A stretch of 64,000 nt of DNA from Candidatus Poseidonia alphae (GTDB lineage Archaea; Thermoplasmatota; Poseidoniia; Poseidoniales; Poseidoniaceae): contig DAVD01000012.1 of assembly GCA_002505405.1 (NCBI GenBank), positions 48,347 through 112,346 on the forward strand, read 5' to 3'. This document shows positions 8,201-16,394 of the stretch, piece after piece. Each line of letters opens with the position of its first letter. Positions within the stretch are counted from its first letter, which is position 1. Made by a program: the position numbers and the translations under genes. The notes under the pieces are model-generated. The model was not told the origin of the DNA. It saw only the letters and a program-made list of their open reading frames with translations, and ran no database searches.

Positions 8201-10208
8201 TTCCTTCTCCGTTTTTGCGCAGATGGTTGAGGCTGGTTTCATCGGCTTCAATTCTGTTGCAATCACGCACGGCAGCAACCGCTCGTCGCATGACTGATAC
8301 CTCTGCTTGTCTGAAGCGATAGATGCTTTGTTTCATGTCACCAACGATGCAAACCGTTGGGTCCCAATATCCTCTGGGCCTTGGTGGGTCGTCACCATAA
8401 CGCGCTCTCCGACCCCACAACCGTGCAAGCAATCGGTAGTGTGATGGATTTGTGTCCTGATATTCGTCGATGATGAAGGCTCGGAACTGACGTCGCAATT
8501 CCCCTAATACCGCAAATCTCCGGTGAAGGTCGTCTTGGAGATCCGGTTGGTCGTTGAGCAGTGTTAACGCCCGGGAGACGTGTTCATCGCTCCATGGATT
8601 GTCGCCTAACCCGTCCAACGCGTCAATCACTTCTGGAGGGTAGCGGTGACGGCAGACATCCGGACATCGGGCAAGAAGAAGGTCGGCTGCAAAGCGTTGA
8701 ATGTCATCGAAATCATGCATGCCTTCGAGCGATTTGCGGCGAGCAAGAATTTGATGGCATCCTCGATGAACCGTGATGAGGTCGCTGAGAATTTCCATTT
8801 GTAAATCAGCAGAGACATAGGTCCCTCCTTCAACCGGCGTCGGCCCAATGGAGGGGGGGAGCGGGACAAGCCGGAGGGGGGAGTCAAGAGGCATTCCATC
8901 ATAACCGTCCCCGGGGTTGAGTAAGAAAGCGGATTCAGCCAAGAGGCGAATCAAGATGCCCAGCGGTGAGTGAAGTTCGTTTTTCAGTTCGTCTTGCAAG
9001 GCCACGCTTGCGGAAAACAACGCGTCCTTATCGGTCCCTTTCATTCCTTTTACCTTCCCTTTCGCCAGCAATCCACCATGCCATTTATCCGTTGAGGGGA
9101 GATTGTTGCGGGGGAAAAACGTGCATGGGTTTTTGTTGAGTCCTGAAGAACCCGCCATGCCGATCATGGCTTTCCACATCCAGACCAATTGGTCCGCAGG
9201 CCGGTCGGGAAGCGGGGCACTAACCAAACGGGCAAGATGGTTGAAGCGGGTGAGGACGGTGTCGTGCTCTTCTTCAATGGGTTCAGCGCATTGTTCTGTA
9301 TAAGGCAAGAACAGACTGACCCAATTGTGCAAAAGTGGTGCGAAATGATTGATGAAGCCAGGAAGTTCGGCAGCAATGGGTTGTGCGACCATGTCCAGAA
9401 GAAGCGAGACCGGAGCAGGTCCTCGGCCGCTCCATGAGATGCCCAAATCTTGAGCCCGCTGAATCATCGAACGGTGAGATTGCTCTACGAAAAGAGATGT
9501 GTTGAGAAGTCCATTGAGGACCACTTCCGCAGGCTCTTGCCCTCCCAATCGCGTGACCAGCCGGTTGCGAGATTGAATGAATTCATGTTGGTGATTGAGC
9601 ACACCGGCATCCGAGGCATCGTCTGTCGTGCGTATTCGCCAGACAGCATGCATTGTATCGCGAAGCATGAGCGGTGCTCGTTCTTCGGGAACTTGGTCGC
9701 TTGCTGAGTAAAGGGTGACGGTGTCGATGTACGGTCGCACCAACCGGTTGAGGAAGGCGTCAATGGTTGAAATTGGAGCCTCATCGAGGCTTGACAAGAG
9801 CATTTCAACATCTGCGTCATCTCGGAGTCTCGGGTCAAATATTCCTTCGATATCTTCTTCCTTAGGAGGTTGAGCACGGCTTTGAGCAAGACGATGGCGT
9901 ATTCGAGCCTTGAGTTCAGCCGCAGCTTTTCTGGTAAAGGTGATGGCGACGACTTCGGACGGCAAGAGGCCGTTCCAATCCTCAACCTCTGTGCGTTCCC
10001 TCTTCGGAGCGCGTAAGGAGCCGTGCCCGGAAAGTGGGACTCGTGGACCCGGAGGAGTCAGGTGAGTTGCCCGTTGATCGTGAGCCAACAAATGTTGAAC
10101 GTAGCGCTCAGCCATGACGGTTGTTTTACCCGTACCCGCTCCTGCGTCTAGGGCAATGTGTTTGTCCAAATCAAGACCAAGTCGCTGGCTGTTGTTGAAG
10201 TCAACCAT
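5268..10208 (-). CDS. AddA-like UvrD/RecB-family helicase-nuclease
   Basis: A 1646-residue superfamily 1A helicase fused to a RecB-type nuclease. Helicase motifs are in order: Walker A AGAGTGKTT at residues 22-30, AITFTRKAAAEL, Walker B IIDEYQDTNPSH near 580, GDMKQSIYRFR near 622, MTIHGAKGLQAP near 1050 and VALTRVKDRLIV near 1130. The C-terminal third carries a PD-(D/E)XK nuclease, with GRADLVLAL near 1468 and VVDLKTKG near 1491. Cysteines lie at ACPRRYW (about 1294) and at CAGC plus RRC (about 1620-1633), which suggests an iron-sulfur staple. The start at 10208 overlaps the upstream stop by one base (TAATG). It probably forms a dimer with the next entry for processing double-strand ends. Confidence 0.88.
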   Translation of the reverse strand: MVDFNNSQRLGLDLDKHIALDAGAGTGKTTVMAERYVQHLLAHDQRATHLTPPGPRVPLSGHGSLRAPKRERTEVEDWNGLLPSEVVAITFTRKAAAELKARIRHRLAQSRAQPPKEEDIEGIFDPRLRDDADVEMLLSSLDEAPISTIDAFLNRLVRPYIDTVTLYSASDQVPEERAPLMLRDTMHAVWRIRTTDDASDAGVLNHQHEFIQSRNRLVTRLGGQEPAEVVLNGLLNTSLFVEQSHRSMIQRAQDLGISWSGRGPAPVSLLLDMVAQPIAAELPGFINHFAPLLHNWVSLFLPYTEQCAEPIEEEHDTVLTRFNHLARLVSAPLPDRPADQLVWMWKAMIGMAGSSGLNKNPCTFFPRNNLPSTDKWHGGLLAKGKVKGMKGTDKDALFSASVALQDELKNELHSPLGILIRLLAESAFLLNPGDGYDGMPLDSPLRLVPLPPSIGPTPVEGGTYVSADLQMEILSDLITVHRGCHQILARRKSLEGMHDFDDIQRFAADLLLARCPDVCRHRYPPEVIDALDGLGDNPWSDEHVSRALTLLNDQPDLQDDLHRRFAVLGELRRQFRAFIIDEYQDTNPSHYRLLARLWGRRARYGDDPPRPRGYWDPTVCIVGDMKQSIYRFRQAEVSVMRRAVAAVRDCNRIEADETSLNHLRKNGEGRDPRPIGAGGETGSYTNEHDAEGSAPHSYVPYAWEDGQTTSTITGERLERRQEGHIDLTSNHRTRPSLMESMNDIFDEVFSPRHHALPGDWHAEAQRLHPARASEEPGVLEWLLPIQGALQHASYDLDIPLNTFENPNASNVQLEHELLATRLHSLLNGEGSRVWNSSEADWKEIAETGPEVRPEDVMILINSRRHLPDLLERLRARGIPVMADRQGLLLMQPVVQPLMAVLELVAHPHSRKAGIELARSAVVGMSESQVHAAFYRLAEERTAWDALLEHAPNDAIEALLNHLHHLASLGAIYDVLDAVLDHSDLLVAYSEDSQRQHAEAWLGMIHSIGNETGHSVTAIYRRLNELIGLEKRGPQAISKPTKAAVQIMTIHGAKGLQAPVVAVSGIFTAGMADVTTSVKDNVLVTPQVVAGRIQPWHAHARPVDGLWAFASQMNTAQDKAELRRKFYVALTRVKDRLIVTGRPTDTSTFNTESGELSLTVKPDPRTMGRMWVEGLRRASWCAGDEDSPWLLPGDAGAHSLPPYTSSKAPVSLNPAILLENNPLGEEGVSGIRLYHHPDCFHQPTPPSPQQRLRMLDEHLDATTLVADKNEVVLQPLRETLKGAAHHLDATDACPRRYWLEHMKGWASEPFTIPKGLTKPKKKRWPLPTEFGLMMHRIVEIGLRNPLQFSSSTPKLPQDWHHASEGALASEITVGRVMAEFGYGETQRKDSTEYQWRERMLHLSSLIDAGLLGQWVAGESLHGFRVEAVRTELPFIHSYPISVDSFKRSRFSPKGPVEQATIEQVDMDFNGRADLVLALVDEGGRGCLQVVDLKTKGCMAPFNPTLAEKGHVLQAVGPETTNPFPQSEAEAEILHEHRLQLTLYSVALEAIEQLKPKEERRRILPPSLLLGANGRIVQMTEEEFVFAKADLDQHLHWRTMMHLTNGSDEPERLDSDSTVCAGCPYYKGDVRRCGPKGEVLGFIEDAEA

Positions 10209-13200
10209 TAGAATGACCCCCCTGTAAACGACGAGACCGAACACGATTGGCGGAGGACACAGTAGTTGCAATGTGTGCCCGGCGTTGGATTAACCTGTCC
10301 GTCATGAGCCGCCTGCACAGCGCGTTGGGCTGCCTTTAATCGCTCATACATCCATGTCCTGAACGGAGAACGGTGGATGCCTTCCCCGTTCAAAGGAAGG
10401 AAGTGAAGGGGCAAATGCCCGGTTGCTTGTCCCAAGTGCAATTCCTCTTTCACCGAATCAATGTCGGTATCCAATTCAACATAATGAGCAGTGAACTCCC
10501 CTATTTCTGTTGCGCCGACACCGATGACGCGGTCACCTGGGTGGGCGACCTCCCAAGCCCTAGCATACAATGCAAGTTGCAATTCTTCAAACAAGCAGCG
10601 AAGATGGCGCAAGCCACGTTGTTTGACCTGTGGGCCGCGAACGGTCTTCAAATCACGAACGATGACCAGCCGCCGAGCAGCGTAAGGCGTTCCATCAAGA
10701 GGCATTGGAGTTGTCTTCTCACTTGATTCGTCCAATATACCAAGTGCAGTCAATGCCTCACGTTGCCCTTTATTCAACACCACCACGTCGACGCGATCGG
10801 CATAGCCAAACATTTCGAATGACGCTGCAGCCTCGTGTTCGTCGGTTGTATCCAAGGCGATGCTTGTCCCCTCGGACAAGGTCTTCCATTCACAGGCAAT
10901 CGGGGCTGAATGTTCTAGCGTCAAATCCGATTGATACATTCTGAAAAGTCTGCCTCCGGGAGAAATCGGCGTTCCTGTCTCCTGGTAATCGTTCCATTCT
11001 GCTGGTGTGGCGTCGATGAGGTCGCGGGTTCGGTGGACAGAAACTGCATTGTATCTGCCCATCCATTGTGCATGTTCGTTCAAGTGTTCAAGGATAACGT
11101 TCCAACCTGCCCCTACATCTCCCATTGGCCCAAGGTGGAGGGGTTCAATCCGTCCAAGGTCTGAGCCGCTCACATTGACGCCGTGCCCAGAAAGGAGGGC
11201 TCCTTCAACCTCGTGAGCGAGAATTCCGCGAATCCTCAGGTCAACATCCTCAGAGACGCCTTCATCTTCGCTCTTAGCGTTCAGAAACTGATTCATCCAT
11301 GCGCTTCGCGGACAATGAAGCCATTTTTCCAGTCGGCTTGGCGACCAAACCTTTCGAACCAGCGAAGCATCAATTTTGCCGAAGCGGTGGTTGAGTGAAA
11401 GCCCTGTTGGCGCGTAGGCGGGAAGAGGACGAGGGTCAACACTTAGCGAGACAACCTTCTCTTCCTTATGACCGAGATGAGGCCACTGTGCTGCGCTAAC
11501 TCCGGGGGCTTTGACTGAAGCGTGCTCTGGGCGCAACCTCACTGCATCAATTCCAAGGAGGTGGGTGCGGTGGCTCCAAGAGAGCGACGACCCCTCGGTG
11601 AGCCCTCTCAACGAGGGTTGTCTCTGCTTACGATCACTCTGAATCACGCCCTCAAAGGAATGAGTCAGTGTTGGGCGATGGTTGAGTTGTTCGCGGGGTT
11701 GGATGGACTCTTTGAGGTCCATACCCAACTGCTGGCGAGCATCCCTTGGAAGGTGCCCGTGACGAATCAATCGCTTTGTTCCTGCTTCTTCTGCTGTCCA
11801 AGAGGAGACGGGCGTCAACCAACTTCCCTGTCCGAGTTCTCGCGAAACCCACTCCCAATGGCGTAAGCCCGATGTTCCTTGGTAAGTGTCAGGTGGCAAG
11901 AATTCGGGAGCTGGTCGCATAGCATCCCACTCCCCTGAACGTCGCACGTCCGACAACCATTCGGCGTAAGGAGCGCTTGGGCCGCCCCCATCTTCAGGGC
12001 TTGAATCAAACATGACAATACGAGGGGCTGCATTGAGGAGATGCCGAAGGTGGTGACGTCCTTGCCGAATCAGCAAGTCCGTTTGGAACATTCCAAGTTC
12101 AAGTTGGGCTTTGGCATCCAACCAAGGTACAACGGATGTTTTCATGGGCCAGGCGTCAACATCAAGGCCTGCAAAGATGATCAAATCAGCTTCGAGCCCC
12201 AATGCCTCTTTTGGCGTAAGTACCTCGATGTCTGCTGTTTTCATCTTGGTTTGAGACAGTGTGGTGACCTGCCCTACATACGTGAGGAGGTCAATAAAGT
12301 CCATTCCATCAAAGGTGATGCTTTGTACTCTGACCATTGAAGATTGAATCTTTTGAATGGATTCTAAGATAGCGTGGAAGGTACCTAGGCTGCGATTGTA
12401 GGGGGATTGCCGGTGTTCTAAGGCCTCAAAATCCAACCATTTGACGAACTGTGTCATCCATGCGGGCCCATTTTTTGGTGCTGGCGGGAGGGGGAGGAAC
12501 TCACCGGTGCTGCACCCCTCTACATCGTACCGTAACATGTGCACGTCTTCTCCCATGAGCAACGGCTTCCACGCATGAAGCATGCATGAAAGCCACCATT
12601 GGGTTTCCTCAAGGTCTTGCCTTCGTTGCTCTGGATTGCGTTCTGTAGCTGATGGTTTGGCTCGTGAAAGAGCGCCTACCCATCTTGAAATCGCACCTGG
12701 CCCACCGAGGACATGAAATTGTTGGGCAATACTTTGGAGTGCTTCTTGGTGAGGCCGAGGTCGCCATTCTTCCTGCGTTGGATGAACGAGTTCGGGGAAC
12801 ATATCTTCCTTGAGAGGAAGAGACGTTGAGTCCATAACGGAGTGAAGAGCGTTCATCCCCCACGCACTCATACCTTGAGACAAGCGGGATGCTTGTAGGA
12901 GAGCGTGGAACAGCGGTTGGTCTTCCAACAACTCAGTGTTCGAATTCCATTGAATGCCAAGTGAGCCGAGTGACTGCGTCCAAAGGTGCTGTCGGTCTCG
13001 GACAGAGCCGTCAATGACCAGTATTCGTCCTTGAGAAGAACTACGGAAGTGCTTGATCAGTTCAATTGTAGAATTGAGAATATGGTCGCGTTCGTCGACC
13101 GTTACTCTGGTAAATTGGGTGTTTTTAGAACGACCAACATTGGACCTCCAGGAAGGGTGCGCCTCACTCCATACTTCGTGGGGCGGGACCCATGATGGGA

Positions 13201-13939
13201 GCGTTTCCTGTGTGCATGGATACTCGTCGACGAGAAATGCTCCATGGAATCCCAGGCGGAACGAACCAGGGTTGAGCAACTGATGAATGGGGGTGAAGCG
13301 TGAAAGAGAACACAGAATTGCCCGTTCTATTTCTGTAAAGTCTGGAGCGTGGTCAAGGATAAGAATGCCTTCAATATGGGAAAAATGAAACGGGGCTGAC
13401 TTAGCTGAATTGAGCGCGCTAAGGACGTGTTTTGGAAGTAAAACGGGGAGCGTTCCCCCGCGCTCCTTTTCAAAGGCAAGCAGGATGTTTTCATAGGTCT
13501 CAAGACCTGGGTTATTCTCCCAATTGAACGGGTCGAGAAGGGGACTCAAATGCGCATGAAGACGTTCCAATCGTTGTGTTTTCTTCATGCCCCAAGATCC
13601 GTGTTCACCGCTATGAAGGAGGGGGAATTTGTAATTCTCACCTGCATCCATGCACTTGCTGTGAATGCCCATGAAAGAGGATGCTTCGTCGTCAAGAAGG
13701 ACCGGAAGCCGGAAATCTACGTGCAGCAAGCGAAGAAGTTGATTCATCGTGACGTGTTCTTGAGGTTGTGCAGCGACGCCCCGTTCGCCAAGTGCATTGA
13801 GGGTGGACTTACGGTGTTGCTCTGTTGGATGTACGACCATAATATTGGATTCCGTCGATGCCGAAAGTCCATCAATCAGCCAATCGGGCAAACCTTGACC
13901 AGGGGGGGTGTACTCCGATGTGATGGTATAATCTTCCAC
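10208..13939 (-). CDS. AddB-like Fe-S nuclease / inactivated helicase subunit
   Basis: A 1243-residue partner of the helicase-nuclease. The N-terminal region looks like an SF1 helicase fold without a usable Walker A: VVHPTEQHRKST stands where GxGKT would be. A late helicase-like segment, ADLIIFAGLDVDAWP, lies near residue 588, as in RecC/AddB proteins. The C-terminal nuclease has HCPRSAW near 873, YADRVDVVV, VRDLKTV near 1095, and the final cluster CNYCVLRQSC near 1228. One Cys followed by C-x2-C-x5-C is the AddB/Cas4 iron-sulfur arrangement. The start is GTG at 13939 with GGGGGAT upstream. In bacteria AddB recognises Chi; whether anything similar occurs here is unknown. Confidence 0.82.
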   Translation of the reverse strand: MEDYTITSEYTPPGQGLPDWLIDGLSASTESNIMVVHPTEQHRKSTLNALGERGVAAQPQEHVTMNQLLRLLHVDFRLPVLLDDEASSFMGIHSKCMDAGENYKFPLLHSGEHGSWGMKKTQRLERLHAHLSPLLDPFNWENNPGLETYENILLAFEKERGGTLPVLLPKHVLSALNSAKSAPFHFSHIEGILILDHAPDFTEIERAILCSLSRFTPIHQLLNPGSFRLGFHGAFLVDEYPCTQETLPSWVPPHEVWSEAHPSWRSNVGRSKNTQFTRVTVDERDHILNSTIELIKHFRSSSQGRILVIDGSVRDRQHLWTQSLGSLGIQWNSNTELLEDQPLFHALLQASRLSQGMSAWGMNALHSVMDSTSLPLKEDMFPELVHPTQEEWRPRPHQEALQSIAQQFHVLGGPGAISRWVGALSRAKPSATERNPEQRRQDLEETQWWLSCMLHAWKPLLMGEDVHMLRYDVEGCSTGEFLPLPPAPKNGPAWMTQFVKWLDFEALEHRQSPYNRSLGTFHAILESIQKIQSSMVRVQSITFDGMDFIDLLTYVGQVTTLSQTKMKTADIEVLTPKEALGLEADLIIFAGLDVDAWPMKTSVVPWLDAKAQLELGMFQTDLLIRQGRHHLRHLLNAAPRIVMFDSSPEDGGGPSAPYAEWLSDVRRSGEWDAMRPAPEFLPPDTYQGTSGLRHWEWVSRELGQGSWLTPVSSWTAEEAGTKRLIRHGHLPRDARQQLGMDLKESIQPREQLNHRPTLTHSFEGVIQSDRKQRQPSLRGLTEGSSLSWSHRTHLLGIDAVRLRPEHASVKAPGVSAAQWPHLGHKEEKVVSLSVDPRPLPAYAPTGLSLNHRFGKIDASLVRKVWSPSRLEKWLHCPRSAWMNQFLNAKSEDEGVSEDVDLRIRGILAHEVEGALLSGHGVNVSGSDLGRIEPLHLGPMGDVGAGWNVILEHLNEHAQWMGRYNAVSVHRTRDLIDATPAEWNDYQETGTPISPGGRLFRMYQSDLTLEHSAPIACEWKTLSEGTSIALDTTDEHEAAASFEMFGYADRVDVVVLNKGQREALTALGILDESSEKTTPMPLDGTPYAARRLVIVRDLKTVRGPQVKQRGLRHLRCLFEELQLALYARAWEVAHPGDRVIGVGATEIGEFTAHYVELDTDIDSVKEELHLGQATGHLPLHFLPLNGEGIHRSPFRTWMYERLKAAQRAVQAAHDGQVNPTPGTHCNYCVLRQSCSVSSFTGGSF

Positions 13940-14040
13940 TACCTATCCCCCGCTGAGAAGGTGTTGGTGACCCTTATTGAAGGTGGCGAGAAGAAATCTA
14001 CGGGCGCCCTAGAAAATGATTGCGTCTTGAGCCGTTCATG

Positions 14041-14047
14041 TTATATC
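14041..14047 (-). promoter_or_regulatory. putative TATA box of the helicase-nuclease operon
   Basis: GATATAA on the minus strand, about 100 bp before the GTG start of the AddB-like gene, is the best TATA-like element in this 339-bp divergent intergenic region (13940-14278). Confidence 0.35.
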
Positions 14048-14119
14048 TTTGAACCCCAGGCGGTCATGTAGCAGTTTCCAGCACGAGAAGCGCATGCAGT
14101 TCATTTGAGTGTGCTGAGG

Positions 14120-14137
14120 GCGGTTTTGGTTCCGCCT
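14120..14137. repeat. short inverted repeat in the addB/tfb intergenic region
   Basis: GGCGG and CCGCC are separated by eight bases and can be extended by a G-T and an A-T pair. It sits 24 bp before the distal TATA-like element of the TFB gene. It may be an operator or chance. Confidence 0.3.
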
Positions 14138-14160
14138 TTGGGGTAAAAGCACCGGTAGTT

Positions 14161-14242
14161 TTATATAGTGCTTGTAGCAATAAGAATATGTCATGATTGT
14201 AGGGGGCGCGATTGGAGAGCGGAATAAACCCGTTCTTTATAA
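14161..14242 (+). promoter_or_regulatory. two TATA-like elements upstream of tfb
   Basis: TTTATATA at 14161-14168 and TTTATAA at 14236-14242 both read toward the TFB gene. The proximal one would place a transcript start near 14264-14268, about 12 bases before the ATG, giving a very short leader. The distal one would give a leader of about 90 bases. Two promoters, or one promoter plus a decoy, are equally compatible. Confidence 0.45.
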
Positions 14243-14278
14243 CCCCTTAACGACATGTATTAGAGGAAGTGAGCGAAA

Positions 14279-15430
14279 ATGAGCGATAATATGGAATGTG
14301 AAGACTGCTGTGGAATGAATTTTACGATTGACCAAGCTCGAGCAGAGCGTGTTTGCGATGGTTGTGGCCTGGTTGACCCACACTACACCACCGATGCTGA
14401 TACCAACAGTTCAATTGGGCTGGGTGACACACGACAAACTGAATCCTTGGATGTCTTCGCGAACAATCCAAACGCAGCACAAGGTGGCCGGATGAATCCT
14501 TTTGGAGATCGCACCGATTACTCAGGGAGCCGTCTTTCTCCGTCTCAACGTCGTAGATTTATTCGTTTGAGCCGTGCTGACCGCTCGAGTCAGCGTGAAA
14601 AGGACCCTATGTGCCGCGAGGTGAAGCTGACTCTGTGTCGCATGTTCGGCGACAGTGTTGCTCGCGCCACCACTCATTTGGCCGATGCCGCATGCCGAAA
14701 ATTGTCTCCTGAACAAGAAGCTGTTCGAAAGACCCTTACCTCTGGGGAGCGTGCCGCTTTGAGCTGCCCTAAGACCTCCATCACACGAAAGGAAGTGGGA
14801 ATTCGTGGTGAAAGCCACCAAGACAACCTCCAAATCATAGCACTGGCCATCGCTGTGCTCTCCCACGAGTGGCTCAATACCCCTGCTTTCAACCATCAAA
14901 TTGTCATGGCCGAATATGGTATTTCCGAGTCTCAATTCAAAAACGCAAAGTCCACCATAAGCAAATCCTACAAAGCACGATGTCGCAGAGGATGGGCTGC
15001 CATACCCCGTGTAATGGCTCGAGGGGCTCTTCGTGCTGACCAACTTGACATCGTCGCAGAGAACCTTGACCGCGCCCTCTCCCAGCGGCTTGCGCCAAGT
15101 GAACTTGAGGTCGTGGCTGAGCTGTTCTGGAACACCATGACCGACTTGAACGAGCCTACTGCTGAAGGCCCGCTGGCCAATGTAGCCATGGGTTATGTGG
15201 CCGGGTGTGCCATGTACGCAGCGCTTGACCTCGTCGGTTTGAGTCATGGAAACTTGGGCCGAGTAGCTGAGGCTGTAGAACTCTCCCCCGCCGGCTTGAC
15301 CAACCGCCTCAAGAGCATCCAGGCTGAAGTGAATGCTGGACAGCTGCCTGAAGCACGTCGCATGTTTGTTCTCGATGAAGTTGATGGCGACTCTGGGCCA
15401 TCCGGTGCAGAAGAACGCGCAGAAGAATGA
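14279..15430 (+). CDS. tfb: divergent transcription initiation factor TFB
   Basis: A 383-residue TFIIB-like protein that would recruit RNA polymerase to TBP-bound promoters. The N-terminal zinc ribbon is visible as CEDC at residues 6-9 followed by CDGCG near 26-30. A B-reader-like linker leads into two cyclin-like repeats. The second contains GPLANVAMGYVAGCAMY and LGRVAEAVELSPAGLTNRL, matching the TFB pattern of repeat helices ending in a recognition helix. It is longer and more diverged than a housekeeping TFB of about 300 residues, with a rich Ser/Arg linker and an acidic tail. I read it as one of several TFB paralogues. GAGGAAGTGAG precedes the ATG. Confidence 0.8.
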   Translation: MSDNMECEDCCGMNFTIDQARAERVCDGCGLVDPHYTTDADTNSSIGLGDTRQTESLDVFANNPNAAQGGRMNPFGDRTDYSGSRLSPSQRRRFIRLSRADRSSQREKDPMCREVKLTLCRMFGDSVARATTHLADAACRKLSPEQEAVRKTLTSGERAALSCPKTSITRKEVGIRGESHQDNLQIIALAIAVLSHEWLNTPAFNHQIVMAEYGISESQFKNAKSTISKSYKARCRRGWAAIPRVMARGALRADQLDIVAENLDRALSQRLAPSELEVVAELFWNTMTDLNEPTAEGPLANVAMGYVAGCAMYAALDLVGLSHGNLGRVAEAVELSPAGLTNRLKSIQAEVNAGQLPEARRMFVLDEVDGDSGPSGAEERAEE

Positions 15431-15476
15431 ACCATTTGGAAGACGGGTTCATATCTCCTCCCTCGTTGGACAATCC

Positions 15477-16394
15477 ATGCGCCCCGCTCTCACCGTGTTT
15501 GCCTCGTTGATGTTTTTCGCATTGTTCGCCCCTGTTGCACCAGCACTACCTGCTGAATCTCTCGACAAGGGAATGATGTTTGGCGGCCAATGGTCTGATG
15601 TGAACAACACCACGACGGATCTCTCAAATCTTACCGACCTGCCTGCTGTCGTCGAAGTTTATACAGCCACCTGGTGTGAAAACTGCGTTGACGTTGAGCA
15701 CGCATTGGACGAAGTCCAGGAAGCTGGTTTGTTGGAACAGTACCACATTCATCGAGCAATCGGAGAAACTCAGGACCCGTTTGGAAGTGAAGCCATAGAT
15801 GCTCGTTGGAATTCTAAATACGGCCAAAACGCCCCTCCTGCCGTGGTATTCAACGGTTCCATGAAGAAATTAGGCAGTGTTGCCGATGAGGCAACGTTGG
15901 TTGATGAATTCACTGGTTTAGCAAACACTGACTTAGCATTGGGTGCTGGTTCAACAAGTTTTGGTTGGACTCCTACCACCGACAGTTCTGGAACGGTCAC
16001 TTGGAACCTCGACATCGATGCTGATCATCTTGAAAATTCAACGCTCAATGTTACGGCTTGGATCGTAGAAGCAGGTGCAGAGTTTGAAGAAGGTTCTAAC
16101 GGACTGGGAACCTATCCCCACATCGTGCTTGACATCGTCTCCTTAGGAAATGAACTCCAGGGAAGCGTTGCAATACAGATTCCGGAAGCAAACGACGGTG
16201 ATGACCTCCAAGTCCACCTCATCTACGAAATCATACCCTTGGTTGAAGAGCCAACGGATGATGTGAAAGTTGAAGACTCGGACGATTCGGAATCCGTACC
16301 GTTTCTAACCGGATTGACCACAGTCACTGTCCTCTTGGGAGCCGCTTGGGCACACGGCGGCAACGTTAACCAAAAAGGTCGCCAAGACCAGTGA
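15477..16394 (+). CDS. exported thioredoxin-like protein, C-terminally anchored
   Basis: A 305-residue protein. Residues 1-22 are a signal peptide (MRPALTVFASLMFFALF then Ala/Pro-rich). A thioredoxin fold follows, with VEVYTATWCENC near residues 60-70, so the CxxC is Cys-Glu-Asn-Cys and the context is redox. A beta-rich domain takes up the middle. The C-terminus has an acidic linker and one hydrophobic helix (FLTGLTTVTVLLGAAW), which suggests an extracytoplasmic domain held in the membrane. I chose the ATG at 15477 because it begins the signal peptide; an upstream frame extends into the TFB gene. The last 29 bases overlap the convergent unknown gene. Confidence 0.7.
   Translation: MRPALTVFASLMFFALFAPVAPALPAESLDKGMMFGGQWSDVNNTTTDLSNLTDLPAVVEVYTATWCENCVDVEHALDEVQEAGLLEQYHIHRAIGETQDPFGSEAIDARWNSKYGQNAPPAVVFNGSMKKLGSVADEATLVDEFTGLANTDLALGAGSTSFGWTPTTDSSGTVTWNLDIDADHLENSTLNVTAWIVEAGAEFEEGSNGLGTYPHIVLDIVSLGNELQGSVAIQIPEANDGDDLQVHLIYEIIPLVEEPTDDVKVEDSDDSESVPFLTGLTTVTVLLGAAWAHGGNVNQKGRQDQ

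Noticed and set aside
5268..10271. Longer start for the helicase-nuclease at 10271
   Set aside because: The extra 21 residues overlap the upstream gene; the ATG at 10208 gives a TAATG junction and places Walker A at the usual distance.
13550..14071. 173-codon open frame on the plus strand
   Set aside because: It lies mostly antisense to the AddB-like gene and its product has no domain character; it ends in the intergenic region by chance.
13940..14278. A hidden small gene in the 339-bp divergent intergenic region
   Set aside because: Only TATA-like elements, a short inverted repeat and the TFB ribosome site could be supported.
14522..15247. 241-codon open frame antisense to the TFB gene
   Set aside because: The opposite strand has clear TFB motifs and a ribosome site; this frame is a shadow.
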